A DNA stretch of 46,499 nucleotides, taken from assembly GCA_030917815.1 (NCBI GenBank), contig JAUPTZ010000002.1, positions 1-46,499 on the forward strand, read 5' to 3'. Numbering within the stretch: the first letter of the stretch is position 1; every line of letters begins with the position of its first letter. The DNA comes from Candidatus Babelota bacterium (GTDB lineage: Bacteria > Babelota > Babeliae > Babelales > JAUPTZ01). Positions 13,001 through 20,731 of the stretch are shown piece after piece. Below the pieces are notes generated by a model. The model saw nothing but the letters and a program-made list of their open reading frames with translations. It had not been told where the DNA came from and ran no database searches. A program made the translations under genes and the position numbers.

Positions 13001-16000
13001 CGGCTCAACCGTCACTAAAGCTTCACTGAAAACACAACTTACGGCGCTTACCGGCTCGGCTACGGTAACCACACCAACTACATATACAAAGCAATCGCCA
13101 ACGACCACCATCAACACCGTATTGGCAACAATTAACGCAAATAAGAATCTTATACCGGCAACACCACCGACTTATACAAATACTGCCGACGCAACACAGG
13201 CGCAGGGACTCTATGATAGCTATACACAAGACGCTGCAAATTACAGCAGAATTTCGGTGATTAATGCCTGCAATGCACTCTTGATCTGGATGCAGTGTGT
13301 TGACTTACAAGCACAAGGCATTATCACTAAGGCAACCGCTCTACCAACAACAAGCGACAACCAATCGTTGCTTACAAGCGCACAAAACCTTCGCAACGAC
13401 CCTAACCACGCTGATAACGACACCCCATCACTCATAACCGGTATAACCAGTAGACTACCAAATATTCCTACAAGCCCAGCAACGTACTCAGCAACCCCTA
13501 CTAAAACAATTATACAAGCTGCTCAGGAAGATATTAGTACCTACAACAGTATCATAGCCGATTCTTTTAACGCTCTTATTGTGCCAAAGTTACAGGCCCT
13601 GTCCGATGCTATCACACCGCTCGATACCACTATAAAACAGGCACTATTAGCAGCCATGGCAAGCACTTCAAATAGCAGCATAGGCAATGCGCAAATTGCC
13701 TATGCTATTGCACAAGTAGATGCACAAACAGCAAGTACCTTGCTTGATCAAGCAACGGCGGCAATCTCGGCACTTGCCGATGGCACCGTCAGTACCGACA
13801 CCGGTTCAACCGTAAGCAAGGCCACACTCCAAACACAGATAGCGACACTCGGTGGATCCACAGCTATAACGGCACCGACGACGTATGCCGCTACTAGTGC
13901 TACAACCGATATCAACACAGTCCTTGCAACGGTAATCGCCAATAAACAGCTTATACCAACTACTGCACCTACCTATCCCGATGACACCGATGGTACCGCT
14001 GCGGCACAAGACCAAGCAACGTATGATGGCTATACACAGGACGCAGCAAACTACAGCAGAATTGCCGCAATAAACGCCTACAACATCACGCTAATACTTG
14101 CGCAATGCGCCGATCTACAAGCACAAACTGTTGTTGCCAGTGCGCTTGCACTACCAACAACAATAGCCACTAAATCTACTTTAACAGATAGTGCGCAAGC
14201 ACTTCGTAGTAACAGTACAAAAGCTGGCACCGCCGACCTCATTACCGCTATAACAGCCAATACAACATTTACCACCATTCCAACCAATGCCAAAACGTAC
14301 ACGGCAACCGATACCTTGAGCATCGCTAATGCAGCTCGAGCAGACCAAAAAATCTATGATGGCATTATAACTACCCTAACAACTACCACAGCCGCAAGCA
14401 TAACTGCCGCAAGCAACGCAATCGCTCCGGTAAAAACCGCGATAAAACAGGCACTATCAAGCGCTAGCTCAACGGCGGTAACTATAAGCCTCACTAAGGC
14501 ACAAGCCGCCTATGCAACAGCGCAAAGCGAAGCTCAAGCGGTAAGTACACTCATTGGCAGTGCTGGGTCGGCTATTGCGGCGCTTCCTAACGGGGCTACA
14601 AGTACCGATCAAGGATCAACAACCAGTAAAATATCGCTCCAAGCACAGCTACCAACACTCAGCGGACCGGCAACCGTTGCTGTGCCAGCGGCCTACACAG
14701 CGACTACAGCTACTACCGATATAAACACTCTACTGACCATTATTACCACCAATAAAAAACTCATTCCGGCAACACCATCAACCTACACCGGGTCGGCCGG
14801 AGCTGCAGCCGCAACAAAAGATCAGGCAATGTACGATAGCTATGTACAAGACGCCGCTAACTACAGTCGACTTACTGCGCTCAACAGCTGCAATGCAGCC
14901 TTAATTTTAGCCCGTTGCGCCGACTTACAAGCACAAGCAGTTATTACCCTCGCTAATGCGCTACCGGCCTGGGTAAGCACTAAAGCCACACTCATTAGTA
15001 ATGCACAAGCACTCCGCACCACCTCAGCAAAAACCGGTACTTTCGATATTAAGACGGCTATAAACACACTCATAGCCACTATTCCAACGACCGCAAAAAC
15101 GTACACCGCAACAAGCTCACCAAATGCAATCGATGACCAAAAGACCTATGACGGCATCATCACCACAATCACTACTACGACCGCTACGGCAATAGCGGCT
15201 GCAGTCAACGCCATTACTCCGGTGAATACTGCGGTAACACAAGCAATGCCACCGGCCGATCTCATTACCGCAACCACCAATGCTCAAAAGAGCATTAAAG
15301 CAGCGCTCGATTCTTGCACCGCGGCTCAGTTATCAACGCAAACAGCCGACACTAATGCCTTAGCAGCGATCGCTGCAGCGAAAACACTTGATAACAGTAA
15401 AGATCTTCTCATAAAGGCACAAAACATACAGAATAACACTACTAAGACACCGGCTTCAGGGACCGGCCCGAACCTTGCGTACCTCACACAAGTAGTAGCA
15501 ACCCTACAAGCGGCTCCAGCATCTTATGCCAGTACTAATGCCGCAAAAGCAGCTCAAGCACAAGCCGACAAAGCAAAAGCTGCTATAGATGCTATCACGA
15601 CAAGCAATCCGGCAACTATAGCGGCCATTGCAACCCTACAAACCGCTATTACCAACGCGCAAAAACCGCGCACGCCACTTGAAAAACTAAATGATGAATT
15701 AGCACAAGCAATTCCGGTTGCTACCACGGCACTGACAACGGCACTGACGCAAGCGACCACCGCACTTACTACCCTTAATCAAGTCACTAAAGATATTGGC
15801 ACCTTAAATAGCAACCTCAAAAAAACCTCTATAGTGCCAAAGAAACAAATCGATAAAGCACAAGCCGATGCCAATACGCTTAAGTCGCAAATAAATGAGC
15901 TGGTAACCAAAACAACCACAACTAAAAATACCGTGGCTAAGCAGAGGTTACCATTAACTAACCTTACCAGCGCACAAAGCGCTAAGGCGCTCACCGATGG

Positions 16001-16115
16001 GGGCACCAGCTACGCAAAAACAGTCACCTCACTCATAACCAAATACACGACAAGTCTCACAACTCTGCAAAAATCGGTTGCCGCCGCTCTGACCCAACAA
16101 ACCAACGCAAAATAG
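7077..16115 (+). CDS. Giant exported Ala/Thr-rich tandem-repeat protein (3012 aa)
   Basis: I chose ATG 7077, 1 bp after the preceding stop, because it opens directly into a signal peptide (MKKISLGIIGCLIGLTGF); an in-frame ATG at 7035 would lie inside the upstream gene. Residues about 31-285 form a beta-rich domain with the motif IEFIVGGWDNG. Two degenerate A-like segments follow. Next is a second, divergent beta-rich insert at about residues 785-975 (nt 9430-10000), then four A modules of about 225 aa (about 10090-12850), three B modules of 250-270 aa (about 12865-15250), one C module (about 15260-15660) and the shared C-terminal domain. The beta domain resembles the lectin-like 'farnesoic acid O-methyltransferase' (Methyltransf_FA) type by its IGGW motif; this is tentative. 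Each A and B module keeps a Cys in NACxAxLI. Export is well supported. A fibre or adhesin role is inference. Confidence 0.87.
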   Translation: MKKISLGIIGCLIGLTGFTMYGTSSTVTSNYYSWNDTAGANAWISIPSSLALTKSGGYQGFSISFTANPTHDMIIGLYGPAYTGNKYYGSTFQPQNKGNSTTIAPSSLALGAVIEFIVGGWDNGTSNVSQSCAVRYETDYTTGPNFSYASYSSSTGASRYTDTATPHKQWIIPGARTTNVTYIYTVLFSRTNSTISIALEYIDPTGTSLTPLPLLSITTDDFNSNNVYTQGSNTQTTAASVLNSILNCNDTWLSSGFSALGFREYIASIPGAINTYTVSNLAVNVPAATNITTALQACSTATTDISNAIACATNANNALGTNTFATTLTGPPTSTIPVTGKQYTTQTLLNTDITTADNATINAALCSLNAAQLAYKAVLAWATAADNAAKAADPTGTTTLRSAKLPTGTQSILNSLAKTNSSGVPVAQLIAFCPAFPDTLPASSAIKGTPASGTGSSSIPGTTPAATAVAIQAAAKALITALNTTVTSNLQSAQSAINNNAAAANINTANSTYLTVKASVAIADNVATRAVNAINSLNTSLLSATDATTFAGLLSTAKNYQNNTSGTLGTKQLVAAVETTKATIPSLGTANAAATADTATIGLVLTMWKATYAAMQATYQWALAANLVAANACANGAAAALQTGSNTTSPAVTATGIAFTLTTHTPGTKDLLSGYESTGIGLLKYMFPASKLPTATTYATAAAATAVLTACPPTRMLPSTIDGTDDILFLGDLARLTKAINDAITTLTAIPAGSTVIATTLPFTAANTNATNAQRYALSTNGTTSNAVTFTMAATPDPTTAQNLCIKIFTKSAADDANETSLLYTANVAATSSLTIADPALQLIYGSGIWQNNTAQRIINNITSATDITAESITFGATDQSKLSLFWQQASGSATSVSANLSLPAAGQSGWVLVKQDSTNNLIIAYGRGSIVGNAVGYAWRSPAPVTAVPLFISFSNAQSLFTLNNVTLRNLSPLEQASVNSLTTLATTQNTNILAATAIPNAAAVCTNATNDLAKVNKSIDSAGNAALALSYSGSVTVNGTSVTVTSDDLVKAASRLKDSTVASASTTTPKGTTQLATDISAASAITRTNASSLAIKAAAANIQAAYNACSATLILALCADILAQNAISAGAASSLQNDTATGTKAIIAAINTQFQLLAGSTTATVTKDAATGAAATTFTSLSAALQAQTVANNVIASLTNSATGSITANLTAAINSATATTNTTSISTATTACSHANTNVASANTCIDKAIAAAKVAPAGSVTVGSTTVAITLDTTDATKNDLTKAAARLKDSTAPGSTTTTPHGTTQLLTDIPATTTIPATTAANAQSTADGITKTAVKATVQAAYNACSAALIWAMSLDLQAQAAGTTTPNILQTDSTIGTTKLISDINAQFQQLAGSSATVAKDSVAATAPASLAAALQAQSTAEAVLSTLSGTISTNLGLAASAISGATTSESIKSAKDICTKTITTDIPNADSCVGKAVSTLTLSIPSGSVTIGSTAINITQEILTKAANLLRNNTAAGATTTTPRGTSQLKTDTTAQQTAIPAASAPSAQSTADSITKKVAGFALQAALNACSAAFIWAAALDLIAQSTSTPGIPNPLRTNTTNGTQTLLAAINTQYQKLVTAAVLPTSVVSINASSAPATFSSISSANTAFTAAEAVIATLVGDITTNLTAASNNVGGVTAASSITMATNTCSDATNDIATTDSCVTSAIATAALSGTGTVTVGSAPLAITKDGLIAAAARLKSSTATGSTALTPRGTTQLTNNLATIKASIPTSASEANAQRSADSATINAVAANIQAAFIACSAALIRALVADTQAQAAIAAGASATLQTDTTIGTTKIIGAIATQFSKLPGTTSTVLGINSAAAPISSSYASTSAALTDQATAKTVIAAINDSIMPNLDQAIAAITDASGKAVAAQSAVAASVTNARNAYTTLQSIAQAAGTLAGKASTALALLTDGTKSNDPGSTVTKASLKTQLTALTGSATVTTPTTYTKQSPTTTINTVLATINANKNLIPATPPTYTNTADATQAQGLYDSYTQDAANYSRISVINACNALLIWMQCVDLQAQGIITKATALPTTSDNQSLLTSAQNLRNDPNHADNDTPSLITGITSRLPNIPTSPATYSATPTKTIIQAAQEDISTYNSIIADSFNALIVPKLQALSDAITPLDTTIKQALLAAMASTSNSSIGNAQIAYAIAQVDAQTASTLLDQATAAISALADGTVSTDTGSTVSKATLQTQIATLGGSTAITAPTTYAATSATTDINTVLATVIANKQLIPTTAPTYPDDTDGTAAAQDQATYDGYTQDAANYSRIAAINAYNITLILAQCADLQAQTVVASALALPTTIATKSTLTDSAQALRSNSTKAGTADLITAITANTTFTTIPTNAKTYTATDTLSIANAARADQKIYDGIITTLTTTTAASITAASNAIAPVKTAIKQALSSASSTAVTISLTKAQAAYATAQSEAQAVSTLIGSAGSAIAALPNGATSTDQGSTTSKISLQAQLPTLSGPATVAVPAAYTATTATTDINTLLTIITTNKKLIPATPSTYTGSAGAAAATKDQAMYDSYVQDAANYSRLTALNSCNAALILARCADLQAQAVITLANALPAWVSTKATLISNAQALRTTSAKTGTFDIKTAINTLIATIPTTAKTYTATSSPNAIDDQKTYDGIITTITTTTATAIAAAVNAITPVNTAVTQAMPPADLITATTNAQKSIKAALDSCTAAQLSTQTADTNALAAIAAAKTLDNSKDLLIKAQNIQNNTTKTPASGTGPNLAYLTQVVATLQAAPASYASTNAAKAAQAQADKAKAAIDAITTSNPATIAAIATLQTAITNAQKPRTPLEKLNDELAQAIPVATTALTTALTQATTALTTLNQVTKDIGTLNSNLKKTSIVPKKQIDKAQADANTLKSQINELVTKTTTTKNTVAKQRLPLTNLTSAQSAKALTDGGTSYAKTVTSLITKYTTSLTTLQKSVAAALTQQTNAK

Positions 16116-16161
16116 AAAACTTCTCAGCCCTCGGGGCTACCCTCATAGGACAGCGCAACGC

Positions 16162-16336
16162 CGTCTTTGCGAGGTCTGCAATGCAGGCCGTGCCGCCGCC
16201 GCACGTTTCGTGCTAAGACGAGCCGCGACGAAGGCATGCGAAGTTGGGGCAATCCAGGAATCTAGACATACGAGATTACTAAATAGCAGGTGTCTGGATC
16301 GCCACCCGCTGCGCTGTGCTCGCGGTCGCGATGACG
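16162..16336. repeat. Interrupted palindromic intergenic repeat, copy 1
   Basis: The element fills the gap between the giant gene and the peroxiredoxin gene. It is a long interrupted palindrome. An outer left arm near ccgtctttgcgagg pairs with an outer right arm ending gcgatgacg. An inner ggcaatccagg (16248-16258) faces tctggatcgccacc (16292-16305). A second copy sits at 28947-29064. The arrangement resembles the noncoding 'gtcattgcgag ... gcaatccag' palindromes scattered through many bacterial genomes. No transposase is associated, so MITE-like is a guess. Confidence 0.65.
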
Positions 16337-16350
16337 AAGCAACTGTGCAG

Positions 16351-16938
16351 CTACTTTGAAGGAGTGAAATATTCAATGACTCCCTCGGCCGATTGATTCA
16401 TTGTTTTTTTACCGGCACTCCAGTTAGCAGGGCAGGCTTGATTGCCATGTTTCTCTATAAAACTAATGGCATCAACAACTCTAATGATCTCGTCAATACT
16501 ACGCCCAAAAGAAAGATTATTAATACTCGCGTATTGCAACACATTTTCTTTATCAAGAATAAAGGTACCACGGAGCGCTACCGATTCTTCATCGTTGAGC
16601 ACATTAAATGCTAATGCAAGCTGACGGTTAATATCGGATATCAAAGTAAAGGTAACTCCGGCAATACCACCACGTTCTTTTGGCATTTCAAGCCAGGCAC
16701 GATGCGCGTGAATAGAGTCGACCGAAATTGCATATATACGAACATCACGAGCACCAAACTCACTCATCTTTTCTTGTAAGGCATGGATTTCGGTAGGACA
16801 AACGAAGGTGAAATCAAGCGGATAAAAAAATAAAACGGTATAACTACCAAGTAGGTCGGAATCACTCATGGTGCGAATCGTTCCTCCAGTAATAGCTTTT
16901 ACGCGAAATGGGGCAATACGTTTTCCTATGCTATTCAT
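16351..16938 (-). CDS. Typical 2-Cys peroxiredoxin (AhpC/Prx1 family)
   Basis: This 195-aa thiol peroxidase would reduce hydrogen peroxide, alkyl hydroperoxides or peroxynitrite in the cytoplasm using an external thiol donor. The peroxidatic Cys47 lies in FYPLDFTFVCPTE and the resolving Cys169 in ACPANW, both hallmarks of typical 2-Cys enzymes. A C-terminal tail ending EYFTPSK follows. The start at 16938 is supported by AAGGAG about 8 nt upstream; a longer frame to 16998 would run into the divergent promoter region and has no such signal. The gene is divergent from the TrxB-like gene, 85 bp away, with a palindrome between them, which suggests shared control. Its electron donor is unclear because the neighbouring reductase lacks its cysteines; TrxA at 42973 is a candidate. 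Confidence 0.93.
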   Translation of the reverse strand: MNSIGKRIAPFRVKAITGGTIRTMSDSDLLGSYTVLFFYPLDFTFVCPTEIHALQEKMSEFGARDVRIYAISVDSIHAHRAWLEMPKERGGIAGVTFTLISDINRQLALAFNVLNDEESVALRGTFILDKENVLQYASINNLSFGRSIDEIIRVVDAISFIEKHGNQACPANWSAGKKTMNQSAEGVIEYFTPSK

Positions 16939-16981
16939 GTAAGGCTCCTTGAGAGTATGTAGGCAGACGAAGCAAAAGTGA

Positions 16982-16992
16982 GGTATCATACC
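16982..16992. promoter_or_regulatory. Palindrome between divergent prx and trxB-like genes
   Basis: The 11-bp perfect palindrome GGTATCATACC lies in the 85-bp gap. It contains a -10-like TATCAT on the plus strand and TATGAT on the minus strand, so it could be a shared core promoter, an operator, or both. No convincing -35 boxes are visible on either side. Confidence 0.4.
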
Positions 16993-17023
16993 ACGCATCT
17001 AGCAAATCTCAGAAAGGATTTCT

Positions 17024-17974
17024 GTGTTAAAAAACTACCATCACCGTCTCGTCATTATGGGTAGTGGCCCGGCCGGGCTTTCTGCCGCATTATATGCAGC
17101 TCGCGCAGGATTACATCCACTTATCATAACCGGTGTTCCCTTTGGCGGACAATTACTTCGTACACAATCAATAAAAAACTGGCCGGGCATCCCCGAGATC
17201 TCTGGCCCCGACCTCATTAACAACCTTCATGCTCATGTCGCTCACTATCCATCAGATTTTTTAATCGATGAAGTAATAAACGTCTCGCTCTCATCGGAAG
17301 AAAAAAAACTGACCTTAGCCTCTGGCACCATTCTTACCACGCAAGCACTCATTATCGCGTGCGGGGGAAAACCAAAAAAGCTTACCTGCCCTGGCGCAGA
17401 AAACTATGCTAATCGCGGTATCTATAGCGAGGTCCCTCAAGATGCAACGGCATACACGCAAAAAAAAGTCGTTGTTGTTGGCGGTGGCAATAGTGCCATA
17501 ACATTCGCCGCACACCTGCTTAAGATTGGTGCTCACGTCACCATTATTCAATCGCTTGATAGCCTCACCGCAACCGACCCACTCACCCACACGGTACGCA
17601 CACATCCACACGCTACCATACTGTGCCATCGGTCCGTGCACATGGTTGCAGGCACCATCGCTAACGTAACCGAAATCACCGTACAACATATAGGCACACA
17701 GGAGTATACAACACTCCCAACAGAGGCCATTTTCGTTGCTATCGGATCGGGCCCAAATACCGAACTCTTTAAAGGGCAGCTAGATATCAATACACACAAC
17801 CGCCTCGTCATACAACCAGGCACGAGTCTCACCAGCATGCCAGGAATATTTGCAGCAGGTGATATCTGCGATTCTCGCTATCGCCATGCAATAACATCTG
17901 CGGGACAGGGATGCATGGCCGCATTGGATGCGGAACTATATTTGAATGGCAAAGTAGTTGTACGTTTTTATTAA
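17024..17974 (+). CDS. Thioredoxin reductase homologue lacking the CxxC redox centre
   Basis: This 316-aa flavoprotein has the TrxB fold: an FAD-binding GSGPAGLSAALYAARAG at the N-terminus, a pyridine-nucleotide motif VVVVGGGNSA near residue 150, and the C-terminal FAD motif GIFAAGDICDSRYRHAITSAGQGCMAALDAE, closely matching genuine thioredoxin reductases. The region that should read CATCDG reads EVPQDA in a gap-free alignment of that segment (GIYSEVPQDATAY), so both catalytic cysteines are absent. The HRRD-type NADPH 2'-phosphate motif is also missing (IIQSLDSLTA). It starts at GTG 17024, with AAAGGA 7 nt upstream. No frameshift in the region would restore the cysteines. It may be a NADH or flavin-dependent oxidoreductase that reduces the neighbouring peroxiredoxin by another route, or it may have a new role. 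A true thioredoxin reductase activity is unlikely. Confidence 0.85.
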   Translation: MLKNYHHRLVIMGSGPAGLSAALYAARAGLHPLIITGVPFGGQLLRTQSIKNWPGIPEISGPDLINNLHAHVAHYPSDFLIDEVINVSLSSEEKKLTLASGTILTTQALIIACGGKPKKLTCPGAENYANRGIYSEVPQDATAYTQKKVVVVGGGNSAITFAAHLLKIGAHVTIIQSLDSLTATDPLTHTVRTHPHATILCHRSVHMVAGTIANVTEITVQHIGTQEYTTLPTEAIFVAIGSGPNTELFKGQLDINTHNRLVIQPGTSLTSMPGIFAAGDICDSRYRHAITSAGQGCMAALDAELYLNGKVVVRFY

Positions 17975-18010
17975 TGTAACCGTTGCTGTGAATAAATTGT
18001 ATCGTCTAGA

Positions 18011-18039
18011 ATTTTGAGTATTCATACTTTTCTCAAAAT
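18011..18039. promoter_or_regulatory. Inverted repeat in the leader of the 890-aa protein gene
   Basis: ATTTTGAG (18011-18018) and CTCAAAAT (18032-18039) form a perfect 8-bp inverted repeat around a 13-nt loop, which itself holds the dyad GTATTCATAC. It sits 20 bp before the start codon and just after a -10-like TAGAAT at 18007-18012. An operator or a 5' UTR hairpin is possible. Confidence 0.35.
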
Positions 18040-18058
18040 AGTTAAGGGATATAGCTTT

Positions 18059-20731
18059 ATGTATAAACCACTTGTTTCTCTTCTCATACTGTTGTTTGTC
18101 ACGTCACTCTCTCCCTATGCAATAAGCTCAAGCGCACCTACTACTCAAAGCGTTCAAAGTCCATTCTACCCGTGGAACAATACAGATTCTCACAATACAC
18201 AAATTTCTCTATCAAATACCGGAGCAAAAAACTTCAGCGCCACCTTCACCGCCAATGCTTCAGACAATCTTGCTATCGGCCTCTATAGCTCAAACTATAA
18301 TAGACCAAACGGGCTCAATACAAACACCTTAAGCGCCATCATAGAATGCGTTATTGGTGGGTGGGATGATGGAAGCCCCAATAAGGCAAATCAGCAGAGC
18401 TGCATACGATTTGAAAATGACAGCGGCAACAATCAAACGCAAAATCCCATATTCTTTACCGATACTGCCTATCCACATCAAAAATATATTATTCCTGGCT
18501 CACGCGGCGCCGACATAACCTACACCTGCACCATTGCACTCTCAGATACCGCGTTCAAACTAAGCATAACGTACATAGATCCGACCACCACCACACAAAA
18601 TGAATTATTATCTATTACGAATGCCGATATGCCGAGCTCCATTTTTGATTATTTACGAAGCAGTACATTTCCTGGATTTACCGCACTCAGTTTTCGCATC
18701 TACACTAACGGCTACACCGTTAAAAATTATTCGGTACAACTTCAAGATATAACCGCCACACCATCACCAAACACACAAGAAGAACCTAACGTTACTGTAC
18801 AACCGTATGCATGGAACGATCCGGCACAGCAAAATTTGCAAATACCTTTATCAAAAAATTCTGCTACCAAAAACTTTACCGCTACATTCACCGCAAACCC
18901 CACCAACGATTTTCATATTGGCCTCTATAGCTCATCATATAATAGAGCCGGTGGACCGAATGCAAACTCGCTAGGAGCCGTCGTAGAATGTGTGATTGGT
19001 GGATGGGACGATGGAAGCGCGAATAAGGGGAGTCAGCAGTGCTGCTTGCGATTTGAAAATGACAACGCAAACAACCAAATCCTGCCCCCTCTCTTCTTCA
19101 CCGACACGGCCACACCACATACAAAATATATTATTCCGGGAGATCGTGGCAGCGACATAACCTATACCTACACAACACAGCTCTCAGCCTCGGCATTCAG
19201 CCTAACTATCAGCTACACCGATCCAGCTACAAATACACAGAAACCGTTAGTCGGCATCACCGATAAAGACCTCCCTGCCGCTATCTGGGACTATTTAAAA
19301 AGCAATGAGTTTGCCGGTTTTACAGCGCTTGGTTTTCGTATCTATAATGCATCATATCTCGTTAAAAATTATACCATAACACTGCAAAACCCAGCACCCA
19401 TAGCAACCCAAACTCAACCACAGGCTTCAACACAAGAACCTTCTCAAACACAGCCAGTTGCTGTCGTAGCTACAGCGGAAGCAGCTACAATCGATACCAC
19501 ACTTCTTGCGGCAACGACAGCAGCAACGACCAGTGTTTCTGCCGCTATTTCGGCACTTACAGCAGCGCAACCAGTTGCTCAAACGGCCGATGATACCGCA
19601 CAAAAAGTAATCACCGCTGCGCAAGCACTGACAAACAAACAAGATCTCGTTACCAGAGCTCAAAAGCTGCAAAACGATACGGCACAAAATCCACCATCCG
19701 GTACCGGCCCAAATCTTGCATACATAACACAAGCGTTGAGCGCCTTGCCAACAACACCACAAACCTACCTGTCTACAGAGGCGGCAAATACCGCAAAAGC
19801 AAACGCCGATACCGCAGCCGCTGCAGCAAATGCCATCGCCACAAATAGCAAAGCAGTCATCGATTCAATAAATGCTTTACAACAAACCATTAATGCCCAG
19901 GCTCTGACCGATGCAAGCACCGCAGCAAACCAAAGTGTTACCACAGCTATTACCTCACTAAACGCAGCACAACCAGTTGCTCAAACAGCTGATACTAAGG
20001 CAAAATCGGCCATTCAAACCGCTAGAGCAATTAACAATCAAGACCTACTCGCACAAGCACAGAAACTTCAAAACGATACAACAACCAACCCGCCATCGGG
20101 CACTGGCCCAAATCTTATGTACATTACACAGGTCCTGGCCGCATTGCCAAAGACACCACAAACATACACATCACTTGATGCGGCAATAGCGGCAAAAACT
20201 AATGCTGACACGGCCAAAAAAACGGTCGATGCTATTACAGCAAATAATCAAGTAACGCTCGATGCTATTGCAAAATTACAGACCACAATCAATACCGGAT
20301 CAAGGAGTAGCACACCGCCAGCGACCAGTAGCTCACCGACCGCACTCGATACCTTAAACAACACTTTGGCAACACAATTAGCTCAAGCAAATAAAACACT
20401 TGCCGACACCCTCACACAAGCACAAGCCTCGCTCACCACCGTTACTCAGGCGGTGACCAATGCAGGGAAATTGACAAGCAAAAATGCTGCGTTATTGCAA
20501 AAAGAGGCTGCCGCATTATCGAAAACTACCAACGAATTGATAACAAAAATTACCGGCCTACAACAAACCGCTTCAACCATCAAGCCACCATACAGTAAGC
20601 AGACCGACGCAAATACCGCAAAGACAGCACTCATAGGTATGGTCAATGCGACAAAATCGCTCCCATTACAAGTATCGGCGAATGCGACAAAAATCACGTC
20701 GCTTCAAAAATCAATCAAAGCGGCGAACTAA
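18059..20731 (+). CDS. Exported two-domain relative of the giant repeat proteins (890 aa)
   Basis: The start at ATG 18059 has AAGGGA at 18044-18049 and a clear signal peptide (MYKPLVSLLILLFVTSLSPYA). Two tandem beta-rich domains of about 200 aa follow (about residues 35-233 and 247-445). Each has YxWN, FTANxxxxxxIGLYSS, the strong signature VIGGWDDGS, FFTDTAxPHxKYIIPG and GFTALxFRIY. A Pro/Gln-rich linker leads to two C modules (residues about 479-615 and 617-745; AQKLQND, PPSGTGPNL) and the C-terminal helical domain shared with the giant proteins. A and B modules are absent, so this is the minimal form of the family. The domain may be carbohydrate-binding or lectin-like, judged only from its similarity to the Methyltransf_FA signature. 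The stop codon overlaps the convergent gene at 20728. Confidence 0.87.
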   Translation: MYKPLVSLLILLFVTSLSPYAISSSAPTTQSVQSPFYPWNNTDSHNTQISLSNTGAKNFSATFTANASDNLAIGLYSSNYNRPNGLNTNTLSAIIECVIGGWDDGSPNKANQQSCIRFENDSGNNQTQNPIFFTDTAYPHQKYIIPGSRGADITYTCTIALSDTAFKLSITYIDPTTTTQNELLSITNADMPSSIFDYLRSSTFPGFTALSFRIYTNGYTVKNYSVQLQDITATPSPNTQEEPNVTVQPYAWNDPAQQNLQIPLSKNSATKNFTATFTANPTNDFHIGLYSSSYNRAGGPNANSLGAVVECVIGGWDDGSANKGSQQCCLRFENDNANNQILPPLFFTDTATPHTKYIIPGDRGSDITYTYTTQLSASAFSLTISYTDPATNTQKPLVGITDKDLPAAIWDYLKSNEFAGFTALGFRIYNASYLVKNYTITLQNPAPIATQTQPQASTQEPSQTQPVAVVATAEAATIDTTLLAATTAATTSVSAAISALTAAQPVAQTADDTAQKVITAAQALTNKQDLVTRAQKLQNDTAQNPPSGTGPNLAYITQALSALPTTPQTYLSTEAANTAKANADTAAAAANAIATNSKAVIDSINALQQTINAQALTDASTAANQSVTTAITSLNAAQPVAQTADTKAKSAIQTARAINNQDLLAQAQKLQNDTTTNPPSGTGPNLMYITQVLAALPKTPQTYTSLDAAIAAKTNADTAKKTVDAITANNQVTLDAIAKLQTTINTGSRSSTPPATSSSPTALDTLNNTLATQLAQANKTLADTLTQAQASLTTVTQAVTNAGKLTSKNAALLQKEAAALSKTTNELITKITGLQQTASTIKPPYSKQTDANTAKTALIGMVNATKSLPLQVSANATKITSLQKSIKAAN

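Noticed and set aside
17421-17450. A frameshift hiding the CATC motif of the TrxB-like gene
   Set aside because: No reading frame here encodes a Cys-x-x-Cys, and the flanking alignment is gap-free, so the substitution appears real.
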